From Cranoglanis bouderius (lineage: Eukaryota > Chordata > Actinopteri > Siluriformes > Cranoglanididae): DNA of 64,000 bases. The notes beneath the pieces are model-generated. The model had not been told where the DNA came from, searched no databases, and worked only from the letters and a program-made list of their open reading frames with translations. Positions within the stretch are counted from its first letter, which is position 1. Every line of letters starts with the position of its first letter. Shown one piece after another: positions 13,101 through 25,600 of this stretch. The position numbers were made by a program, and so were the translations under genes. The stretch lies in contig CM042552.1 of NCBI GenBank assembly GCA_023630585.1, positions 30,001-94,000 on the forward strand, read 5' to 3'.

Positions 13101-16100
13101 CCTGTCCCTGACGTCTTTTTGGTTTTGCGTTATTAAAGGCCACCTTTAATAACAAAATCACTTCAATTTGTCTGGGTTTGTCTTAATACTTTAAGCTGTT
13201 ACCTGCAGCACGACGGACTCGGGACACTTTTGAGTTGCATTCCGTAAATAAATTCCTCAGTTTTTGTATCGGGGTCTTTTGATTCCTCAGGAACGGCATG
13301 AATGACTTCAGAAAGGTCTTTTTTAGATCCTACAAGGCACACAAATAGAAATTGCACAATAATTCTAATCACTGGAGAATGTCTATTCTAAATAAAATGT
13401 TACATAAACACAGATAAAATGGAGATAAATAGATAACAAATAAGAAAAAAAAAGCTATTTAAAAAAAAAAAAAAAGTACGTTAAGGCTTTATTTAGGTAA
13501 AGATTTACATACAGAGCTGAACTGTCCCCAGAAGTCTGATTTGAAATAGAGAGGCAGGATGCTCAGCTGCTCCAGAGTCTGCGCATTCCACTTTAAAGGA
13601 TTACTGTTTAACGACAAACAATGCCTATGAGTTATTAATCATATTTAACACGATACAGTACAACTCTATATATGCACATACCACTTTATTTAAAGCATGC
13701 AATTAAAGCTTGGACATTATTAAAAGATTCATCACAGTTAAAGTTATGCAGCTGTTTGCACCAGTTGAAGTTAAGTACCGGCCAATAAGTTTGAGTATGA
13801 GCTATTAAGAATTAATGGTTGCACCAAGTAAGTTTCAACATATCCTTAAATTATAATGTAAAAAAAAAAAAAAAAAGCACCGTCCTGCTATTGTGTAATG
13901 TTTGCTGTAATTAAAACATCTCAGTGATCGTCTTCAAAGTGAACAATGCTACCTTATGCAGAGCAAAAAGAGCATTTACCCACATGTTTGTATTTTGTTA
14001 GGAGGATTTCATAATTGTTTATAATTGAATAATTGTTTCCTGGTCTATGATAAGTGGACATGTATACCTCATAGAAATTCAGTTTCTGTAATGGAATATA
14101 TACTCCTGGGCAGCTTTTTATTTTTATTTTATTTTTTACTTTATTTTAATATTGTACATCCAGACATGTTTTAGTTTGAATTTTACATCAAACATATCAT
14201 GATTTTATCTTTGCGTACAAGAAGACAGTATAGTGAATTTCCCTGTTTCCATAGCTTTTCCCCTAACAGTTAACTGCAGCAAAAGTAAACAAGCAAATGG
14301 TAGCACAGGAGGTCTCAGGAGTTCATTTGTTTAATTCTTGATAATTTAACCAATCTGACCAATGATTTGTTGTTAAGATCATTAAAAGCTTAATATTTTT
14401 CTATTTTGGGCTTGGCCCATTTATTTTGCCCAGGAGTGAATAAGTCGGGGGGATTATAAGACTAAAAATTGGCAGTTTTTATAGCAGACTATAGCAAGCT
14501 CTTTTACTCTGTAGTGCAAAATGTCATCAAATTGAAATAATGGCAAAGTACAGCACAAAAGGTTTAACATCAATATAATATTACATTGTTGTTCAGTGTA
14601 TTCATTTCAATGGATTAAGTTTGTAGGGGTTAGTTATTTTTCATTGTTTTGATTTGTTACCAAAAGGCTGTTATATGCCGTCACAAAAGCCCAAGCAGTG
14701 GAACAGAACAAGTGGATACCAGTATAAAATCAATGCTAAATTGAGTCACTTTCTGCTTGGCATTCTCTTTCAATTTAACTCAAATGTTTTCATTAAAGAT
14801 GATATTTTCAGCAACAACTTGAGTGAAAAGTAGAATCTTATGAATATTTATATGAGTTTCAGAGTTTCTTAGTATTTAGTCTGTCCCCTTTTTGCTTTAA
14901 TGACAGTGTGTACTCGAACACATGCTTCAGTGGAAGTGATAAGACTCATGGAAATCTGACCTTTTGTACAAAGGAGTCAACATGGTCAATATCAAAATTT
15001 GCTTAAATTTAAATAGTGACCTAGAAATTGTGCAACATCTTGAATACTGAATAGTCAATACATTTCTTTTTTAGTTTTAGGTTTTTCAAAATTTTAAAAC
15101 TTATTTTTTTTAGAATTTAATGTTTATTTCCAGTTTTTAAAAAAAATTCCAGTTTTTCAATGTGGTCTCAGACTTTTGGACTCCACTGTATATACTGTTT
15201 ATAATGAATCGTGTTTGATTGGCTGGTGAAGGTGAAATACAGCACTCTCTGTGACAAAGTTTTAATCTATGATCAAAAGGGTTCTAGTTACATACCTTAA
15301 GTATCTGTGGTGCAACCCAATTTCCAAGGAGATTTAAATGAACTCATTTCAGCTTATGGTTTAGAATCAACCCTAATTTACAATAACACTTACATTCAGC
15401 TGGTGCAGCTGGCCCCTGAACCTTTTTTCCTGCCTCTGATCTATTTTCAGATTTTGCTTTAAGCCCTCACTCTTACCCATAAGTGGTGTTTCCACTGAGG
15501 AGCAGTGACTGTACAGCAGTGATCTGAGAGTCAGAAAGATCTCCACAGTTCTTCAGTTTCTCCAAAATGAGAGGGTCAGAGTTCTTGATGTAGGAGGAGT
15601 CCAGTGTGCAGGCCATATTCCCCAGAACTGCCACCTGATCCCTGGTCAGACTCACACCAGATATACCCTACAACGTGACAAACCATGCAGTAAAGTCACG
15701 CAGAGGCTGATTTGTGATGTACAGTCAGGTCCATAAGTATTTGGGCAGTGACACAATTTTAATATTTTTGCCTACATCACCACAATGGATTTGAAATGAA
15801 GCAATCAATGTGATGTGTGTTATGTGATTGAGGGGTAGACTTTCAGCTTTAATTCAAGAGGTTTAACAAAAATATTCCATTATCCATTTATCAATTACAG
15901 CCATTTTTGCAGAGTCCCTCCATTTTGACAGGCTCTAAAGTAACTGGACAAACTAACGTAATCAGAAATATTAGGATTATTTTTATTACTTGGATGAAAA
16001 TCCTTTGCAGTCAATGACTGCCTGAAATTAGAGTTTCCTCCCTTGAGATGTTTTGCCAGGTCTTTACTGCAGCTGCCTTCAGTTGCTGCTCGTTTGTGGG

Positions 16101-19100
16101 TCTTTCTGCCTTCAGTTTTGTCTTCAGCAAGTGAAAAGCAGCTCAATTGGGTTGAGATCATTGGACATTTAAGAACATTTAATTTCTTTGCCTTTAGAAG
16201 CCCTTGGGTTGCTTTCCTGGTATTTTTTTTAGGTCATTGTTAATATGTACTGTGAAGCACCATCCTCTCAGGGTTTTTTTCAGTTCATTTCAGTCATATG
16301 ACTGAATCTGAGCAGAAAGTAAAGCTCTATACACTTCAGTATAAATGCCTATGCCAAAACACTTCCTTCACATGTTTGACAGATGATGTGCTATGCTTTG
16401 GAACATGAGCTCTTCCTTTCCTTCTCTGTACTCTTCTCTTCCAATCATTCTGGTACAAATTCATCTTGCATCAGAACTGTTCAGGCTTTTTTTTTTTTTT
16501 TAAGAAGTTTTTTTTTTTTTTAGCGAAGTCTAATCTGGCCTTTCTGTTCTTGAGTGTTACCAGTGGTTTGCATCTTGAGGTAAACCATCTGTATTTACAT
16601 TCATGAAGGTATTATGTTTGACCTCAAGAGTGTTCTATAGCCGTGGCCAAAAGTTTTGAGAATGACACAAATATTAATTTTTACAAAGTCTGCTGCCTCA
16701 GTTTTTATGATGGCAATTTGCATATACTCCAGAAAGAGTGATCAGATGAATTGCAATTAAATAAGTCCCTCTTTGCCATGAAAATGAACTTAATGCCAAA
16801 AAAACATGTCCACTGCATTTCAGCCCTTCCACAAAAGGACCAGCTGACATCATGTCAGTGATTCTCTTGTTAACACAGGTGAGAGTGTTAACGAGGACAA
16901 GGCTGGAGATCACTCTGTCATGCTTATTGAGTTAGAATAACAGACTGGAAGCTTTAAAAGGAGGGTGGTGCTTGAAATTATTGTTCTTCCTCTGTTAACT
17001 ATGGTTACCTGCAAGGAAACGTACAGTGCAGCCATCATTGCTTTGCACAAAAAGGGATTCACAGGCAAGGATATTGCTGCTAGTAAGATCGCACCTAAAT
17101 CAACCATTTATCGGACCATCAAGACCTTCAAGGAGAGAGGTTCAACTCTTGTGAAGAAGGCTTCAGGGCGCCCAAGAAAGTCCAGCAAGCGCCAGGACCG
17201 TCTCCTAAAGTTGATTCAGCTGTGGGATTGGGGCACCACCAGTGCAGAGCTTGCTCAGGAATGGCAGCAGGCAGGTGTGAGTGCGTCTGCACGCACAGTA
17301 AGGTGAAGACTTTTGGAGGATGGCCTGGTGTCAAGAAGGGCAGCAAAGAAGCCACTTCTCTCCAGGAAAAACCTCAGGGACAGACTGCTATTCTGCAAAA
17401 AGTACAGGGATTGGACTGCTGAGGACTGGGGTAATGTCATTTTCTCTGATGAATCCCCTTTCTGATTGTTTGGGGCATCTGGATAAAAGCTTGTCCGGAG
17501 AAGAAAAGGTGAGCGCTACCATCAGTCCTGTGTCATGCCAACAGTAAAGCATCCTGAGACCACTCATGTGTGGGGTTGCTTCTCAGCCAAGGGAGTGGGC
17601 TCACTCACAATTTGGCCTAAGAACACAGCCACGAATAAAGAATGGTACAAAAACATCCTCAGAGAGCAACTTCTCCCAACCATCCAAGAACAGTTTGGTC
17701 ACGAACAATGCCTTTTCCAGCATGATGGGGCACCTTGCCACAAGGCAAAAGTGATAATGAAGTGGCTCGGGGAACAAAACATCGACATTTTGGGTCCATG
17801 GCCAGGAAACTCCCCAGACCTTAATCCCATTGAGAATTTGTGGTCAATCCTCAAGAGGTGGGTGGACAAACAAAAACCCACAAACTCTGACAAACTCCAA
17901 GCATTGATTATGCAAGAATGGGCTGCCATCAGTCAGGATGTGGCCCAGAAGTTGATTGACAGCATGCCAGGGCGAATTGCAGAGGTCTTTAAAAGAAGGG
18001 TCAACACTGAAAATATTGACTCTTTGCATAAACTACATGTAATTGTCAATAAAAGCCATTGACACTTATGAAATGCTTGTGATTATACTTCAGTAACAGT
18101 TAGTAACATCTGACAAAAAGATCTAAAAACACTGAAGCAGTAGACTTTGTGAAAATTAATATTTGTGTCATTCTCAAAACTTTTGGCCACAGCTGTAGAC
18201 TTGGCTAGATGTTGTGAAGGGGTTTTTCTTCAAAGAACTCTGCATTCATCCACTTAAGTTGTCTTCCATGATCTTGGTGTTGCTGAGCTCGCCAGTGTAT
18301 TCCTTCTTTTAAAGAATGTACCAGATTGTTGATTTGGCCACTCCTAAAGTTCAAACCCCAGCACTGCCAAGCTGCCATTGTTGGGCCCTTGAGCAAGGCC
18401 CTTAACCCTCAACTGCTCAGATGTATAAATGAAATAAAGATGTAAGTCGCTTTGGATAAGGGCGTCTACCATAAATGCCATAAATATAAATGTAAATGTA
18501 AATGTAAAGTTTCTGCTGTCTCTCTGATTGGCCTGTTTTGTTTTTTCAGCCTAATGATGTCTAACCCTTTACTTGCATCGACACCTCTTTAGACCACATT
18601 AAGAGTTCCCATGAACACCTACCAAATGCAAATTCAATGCTTGGAATCAACTCCAGACCTTTAATCTCCTTAATTTGTCATGAAATAACGAGGAAACAGG
18701 CCACACCTGGTCATGAAACTGCTTATCAGTTAATTGTCCAGTTACTTTTGAGCCTGTGAAAATGGAGGGACTCAGTAAAAAAAAGCTTTGTTTGTTTGCA
18801 CAGTTTGTGTCACAGTCCAAATCCTTATGGACCTGACTATATGTAGGTGTGTATGTTAGTGAGCTGTCCTGTGTGATTTAAGTGAATGAGTCTGTTGTAT
18901 GTGTGAATTGTAAGGATTACTCTGATAAAGTCAATGTTATTAAATGTTCTTAGTATTAAATTGCATCTAATGTTATATAAGCTATAAGCTAGCATCCTGT
19001 TACATTAAATCACAGGGACATTCAATTTAAATGACTTGTGCTTTAAGATGCTTAATGCACATAAATGTGTGCAAGGTTTTTGAAATTTTTGATTCCTTTT

Positions 19101-19389
19101 CTCTTAGCAGTTGGGCTTCTGGGTTTCATATTATGGAGAGTTCAAAAGCTGCTATGGTGTTTCTATAGCATTTCAGTTCCAATAATCAGTGCATGGACTA
19201 TGAAATTTTCTCTACTTTTTGTATTATAAATAATTGCACAGTTTGTATGTGTGTTTATTACCAGGCAGTCCCGTGCATTGTTGAAGAGGGTGGCAGTTTT
19301 GTTGAGGACCCTTGATGGAACAGAGAAATCTGCTCCTCCCAAAGCAGTGAAATATGATCTGCAATTCCCATGCTGCACTTTGCCATAGC

Positions 19390-19448
<59 letters not shown>

Positions 19449-22400
19449 AAAAGCATTACATATAATATCAGTGAAGAGTAAGAGTCAGTCCATCTCAAGT
19501 GGTCCAATAATTGTTAAAAAAAGTTGGTTGCTTGATGGTCAAGCAACCTGTACTGAACCACTAGAGAAAATGGAATGACCCCATATAAAACAACTCCGCA
19601 AAAAACCTAAACATGCAACATAGCAACCAACATGGGTAAATACAGTGTGCACTTTTTTTTACACACCTGTAGTAGAGGAGCATGTCAGTAGGGACATCAG
19701 TGAAGTTCACAGAGTCTTCTTTCATGTTGTTGTACATGCATGTCAGCTACAACAGAGAACACCTTGAATTATATACCGTCACATTCAGCATCCTTTTTAC
19801 TTTACTTTAATTTACCACACCTAAAGTAAAGTAACCTGACAGACAATGTATGTAACTTGCTAAAAAATTAAATTAACCAGCAATATTCAATCTAGACTTC
19901 AATCTGTCTACAGGAAACTCATTTTAACTGTTAATTACTGTTACCTCCCTGGAGATTGTTATTTTCCCATAACAGCACATCCCCAAGTGTTTGACTTCTC
20001 TTATGTCATGGGAATTTGCCAAAAATTACAATATATTTTTTTATTATTAATGAAAGACACATCAAACATATTATCCATTTAGAGTTATATTTAATGTTGT
20101 GGAACATCGGTGAAACAAGTTAGTTCCTGTTTTCACTTGTGTATAATTTTATTATATACATTTACATTTACGTCATTTGGCAGACGCCCTTATCCAGAGT
20201 GACTTACAGAAGTGACGTTACTATAGAAAATTAATCCTGATCAGATTTTTGATACATTTTAAAGCATGAACAACCTGATATAAAACAAGTGTATTAAAAT
20301 GCTCAACTGCTAGCATTCATGACTGAAATGAACTCATTTTGGAAGAATATCAAAGTGTATGTACCTGAGCCTCTTTCAGGAGGACCTTGTTTCTGCCTGC
20401 ACGTGGTCTACAGGCTTTCACTAGATCTTTGATTTTTTGCTTTGGGAGAGTCTGAACTGAGCTGCAGGAGAATCCCTGCAGTACTGATGCTGACAGACTG
20501 TGGGGAGAAGCATACACACAGTCACACACACATTTGAACACCTCGATTTTCAACACCAAATAGGCATGCGATAAACTAATATATTATAATGCTTAGCTGG
20601 ACACTTACAGCTGTTGCTCACACACTGTGGACCTATTCTGGCAGTATATATTTATACAATGAAAAAAAAGTGTATACATATGTGTGTTATTAACTCACTC
20701 TTCTGGATTATCACTGGTCACTGCACCAAACAACATCACAGCCTGGTAAAAATCGAACAAAGAATTTAACAGTTATTAATTTTTACACATATCAAGAGTC
20801 CACAAGCAGTATCTAAAATATTTAATTGTGTATGTGTGTTCTGTTACCTGTTCATGGTTCCAGCTCTTGTTATTAACAAGTGAAACCTCAACAGAGCTCA
20901 GTGATGACAGTAGAATAAGTGGGATATGCATGACCAGTGCATCTGGAACATTCTCTATCACTTTGGTCTGGTCTATAGAGATGATCTGGAACAAATGTGG
21001 ATACATTTGTGTACATGTCTGTATGTGTGTGATTGATATATACAGGTGCATCTCAATAAATTAGAATGTCGTGGAAAAGTCCATTTATTTCAGTAATTCA
21101 ACTCAAATTGTGAAACTCGTGTATTAAATAAATTCAATGCACACAGACTGAAGTAGTTTAAGTCTTTGGTTCTTTTAATTGTGATGATTTTGGCTCACAT
21201 TTAACAAAAACCCACCAATTCACTATCTCAACAAATTAGAATATGGTGACATGCCAATCAGCTAATCAACTCAAAACACCTGCAAAGGTTTCCTGAGCCT
21301 TCAAAATGGTCTCTCAGTTTGGTTCACTAGGTAAATCACAAACATTCACTGCCAAATTAGCTGGCTGTTCACAGAGTGCTGTATCCAAGCATGTTAACAG
21401 AAAGTTGAGTGGAAGGAAAAAGTGTGGAAGAAAAAGATGCACAACCAACCGAGAGAACCGCAGCCTTATGAGGATTGTCAAGCAAAATCGATTCAAGAAT
21501 TTGAGTGAACGTCACAAGCAATGGACTGAGGCTGGGGTCAAGGCATCAAGAGCCACCACACACAGACGTGTCAGGAATTTGGCTACAGTTGTCGTATTCC
21601 TCTTGTTAAGCCACTCCTGAACCACAGACAACGTCAGAGGCGTCTTACCTGGGCTAACGAGAAGAAGAACTGGACTGTTGCTCAGTGGTCCAAAGTCCTC
21701 TTTTCAGATGAGAGCAAGTTTTGTATTTCATTTGGAAACCAAGGTCCTAGAGTCTGGAGGAAGGGTGGAGAAGCTCATAGCCCAAGTTGCTTGAAGTCCA
21801 GTGTTCAGTTTCCACAGTCTGTGATGATTTGGGGTGCAATGTCATCTGCTGGTGTTGGTCCATTGTGTTTTTTGAAAACCAAAGTCACTGCACCCGTTTA
21901 CCAAGAAATTCTGGAGCAATTCATGCTTCCTTCTGCTGACCAGCTTTTTGAAGATGCTGATTTCATTTTCCAGCAGGATTTGGCACCTGCCCACACTGCC
22001 AAAAGCACCAAAAGTTGGTTAAATGACCATGGTGTTGGTGTGCTTGACTGGCCAGCAAACTCACCAGACCTGAACCCCATAGAGAATCTATGGGGTATTG
22101 TCAAGAGGAAAATGAGAAACAAGAGACCAAAAAATGCAGATGAGCTGAAGGCCACTGTCAAAGAAACCTGGGCTTCCATACCACCTCAGCAGTGCCACAA
22201 ACTGATCACCTCCATGCCATGCCGAATTGAGGCAGTAATTAAAGCAAAAGGAGCCCCTACCAAGTATTGAGTACATGTACAGTAAATGAACATACTTTCC
22301 AGAAGGCCAACAGTTCACTAAAAATGTTTTTTTTATTGGTCTTATGAAGTATTCTAATTTGTTGAGATAGTGAATTGGTGGGTTTTTGTTAAATGTGAGC

Positions 22401-22547
22401 CAAAATCATCACAATTAAAAGAACCAAAGACTTAAACTACTTCAGTCTGTGTGCATTGAATTTATTTAATACACGAGTTTCACAATTTGAGTTGAATTAC
22501 TGAAATAAATGAACTTTTCCACGACATTCTAATTCATTGAGATGCAC

Positions 22548-22622
<75 letters not shown>

Positions 22623-25600
22623 TATATAAAATAAATTAATTATAATAATATGTGATAGAATATATGCATGTGTGAGTGCGGGATATGCGTACCTGCTGGA
22701 CATAGGTTTCTTGTAGAATGACTGGTGCTGACAGAATGTTATTGATGAATGTTGGATTCTGGGATAAAGACAGAAGCTGAGAAGATGGGATGCTGGAGAT
22801 GATTGCAGAGGGAACTCCATCAATTAGTGTGCCCAGAGATAACAGAGAGGAGGCACTGTTAATCTGTTAAGCAAAACAATAGCCAATCAGATTACAGATT
22901 AACAAAATCCAACCAAAACTCAACCTGAAGATCATCTGTTCACTTTTAATTGCATGCTATATTTACACCATGTAGGACTTACAGCCCTCTTTAAACATAT
23001 CCCACATTTCACGGTGTTGAAATTGAACTTGACAAATCACTGCTTAGTTGCTTGGTCATCTGTGTAGGTCTGCATCATTATGAACTTTTACAAACATGTG
23101 TGCTAAGAAAGGCAGTTGATTCCAGATGTGGAATTTGCATCTGGAATCTGTCCAGATGGCTCTCAAGTGTTGTAAGTCAAGTAACTCATATTTCTCCACT
23201 CGAACAATGTGCTTCATCAGTTCTACTATATGGTGAAAAAACTCTTTGGCAAAATACCTGACAGGAAGACTCCCATATTATAGAAACATTGTTTGTGTTG
23301 GGTAGTCAGTAGTGTACACTCACATTAACACCTGCACTAATGATGCTCTGGACAAGGGCGTTTGCTTGGCCCTGGTTCCAGCCACTGATTTTACTGAGTG
23401 TAGGCAGAGCACTGTTTAACACACTGTAGGGGGCGGAGCTTATCTGGCCAACAGTCAGGCCAACACTCTGGCTGCCAAGCAACTGAATTGTAAGTGCTGA
23501 CACAGTAGGAAACTTCGCCACCAGTGCTGCTGTAATCTGAGAGAAAAGAAGGATGGGTAACTTACACTGTTACAGATTGACTGATTAGACATGCTCATTC
23601 AAATGGTAGAAAATCTGGTACCATTATTGGGATTGGGATTCAAAATCAACTGATTACCTCTGGATTGGTTTCACTGCAGAATTTGTTGATGCTTGACAGA
23701 ATGGTCTGACTGTCTGCATCTCCAAGAGCAACAAATGCAGAGGCAGGAGCTTCACAGAGAAGTCCACCTGGTAATCTGCACACAAACACACACACAGAGT
23801 CTGAATATCTGCTGATATACATAACAAAGATGAAGGACTTGTACCTGATGTTAATCAAGAAACTGTGTATTACACCATTTTTCCAAGCTATATATTAATT
23901 TCACTTTTTGTTGTATTCTATAGTGCAGAGGTGTCCTAATGTTGACCACTAGTGAAAATGCTTCTATTTTGCATTTTTCTGGTAATTTAATACAATAATT
24001 TTGTATTTTTTAATTTTGTAACATTAATTTACTAATTAAATTATTGACAATATTTAAATGAATTTCAGATTTTCATCGTATTTGAGCACTTGCGCTGGCA
24101 TGGACTGCGGCAGCAGTAGCTCAGTGGTTAAGATGTTGGGCTTCTGATCGGAAGGTCATGAGTTCAAATCCCAGCACTGCAAAGCTGCCACTGTTAGGCC
24201 CTTGAGCAAGGCCCTTGGCCCTTAACCCTCAACTATTCAGATGCATTAATTAAATAAATGTAAGTCGCTCTAGATAAGGGCGTCTGCCAGATGCCATAAA
24301 TGTAATGGATGGCATACATTTGCACAAAACCTGATAATCCATTTTAGATCTAATCTATCGGATTGTCAATCCATTGGACCCCACTGTATATTACGGGGTT
24401 TCCGTTAGCCAGTTAAAACCTTTATTTCACCAGTAAAAACTTTGCATGACCAGCAAATTCAGATCCTGCAGGATACATTGTAAGGTAAATATCTTTTCTC
24501 CTTTTTTTTCAGTAATGCATGTCTCTTTAATACAACGGCATTTTAGTGCCATGTAAAAAACAAAAAACTAATTAAGATCACGAGAATAAGTCATAGCATT
24601 GTGAGACTATTCTCAAAATATGAGTTTAAAGTCAAAATTACACCGCGGTAAAGTTGGTTTTATGTTGGACATTCGCAGATTCAAGATTCGCTCTTCTTTC
24701 TCAATAAATAAACACAAAAAGGACAAAATGTGTATTAAAAAATATATTCAGTTGTACTTCATTTTCTGTCAACTCCAGAGCAAGAAAATACACATTGTCA
24801 TTTTTGTGTGTTTATATCTTGAGAAATAGAAGAGCGAACCTCGAATCTGCGAATGTCCAATATAAAACCAACTTTACCGCGGTGTAATTTTGACTTTATT
24901 CTCAAAACATTACGAGTTTATTGTTACGACTTTATTCCCGTAATCTTAATTTTTAATTTTTTTTTTTTAACGTGGCACCAAAACGCTGTTGTATTAATTG
25001 AATATAGATGATATGCTGAAGAAAAAAGTTGTTGTTTAAATGCAGCTGTTTAAGCATGCTGCCACTGGGGGTTGTATCACATCACTACCTACCGCTAGCC
25101 TTTAATTCATATAGCCACTGCTGTGGAATCACTGGTTTCTAGTAAATCACAGCTACAGTGGTTATGTTAAAAAAAAAAAAAATGTAAAGATAGGAATTAA
25201 AATGGGATTTATGTAGTTTGCTAAATGGTACCCAATTTTCTTTTAATATCCATTTTTTATCTGAAATATTAGACAGCTAGCAAAGTACACATCTTAGCTA
25301 AATAATGCTAACAACACTGGTCATGGTGGTTTGTTTGAGGGGCAGACTCTTTGGGTGGTCTTATAGGCGGAACTTTCTGCTGACTTTAGAGACGTTATTC
25401 AATTACAGAATTAAAAATTCCTGTCACCCATTCATATACACTCTATTCAAGTCCAAAAAAAAAAAAATTCTTACCCAGTCAGGAGTGACTTTGGTCAATT
25501 TTAAAGTTCAAGTTTCCTCTTTCTACTCACAGTTACTGTACAATCGCATGGTTAAACAGACAGTGACAAAACAGTTGACTATTAGAAGTTTCTTGCTAAA

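Larger units (their letters stand above)
15724..18840. mobile_element. Older Tc1/mariner-type element, split by a younger Tc1 insertion
   Basis: The left end ACAGTCAGGTCCATAAGTAT and right end CCTTATGGACCTGACTATAT are inverted repeats, and both ends carry a further inverted block (AGAGTCCCTCCATTTTGACA near 15912; the reverse near 18760). The interior, 15895-16620 and 18200-18750, holds only broken frames. The second element at 16638-18195 lies inside it, as does a SINE piece at 18355-18510. The nest fills most of the intron between exons 11 and 12 of unit 0. Confidence 0.7.

Noticed and set aside
24106..24180. tRNA gene
   Set aside because: A and B boxes are present, but the rest is the SINE body shared with several other copies; no cloverleaf-quality tRNA.
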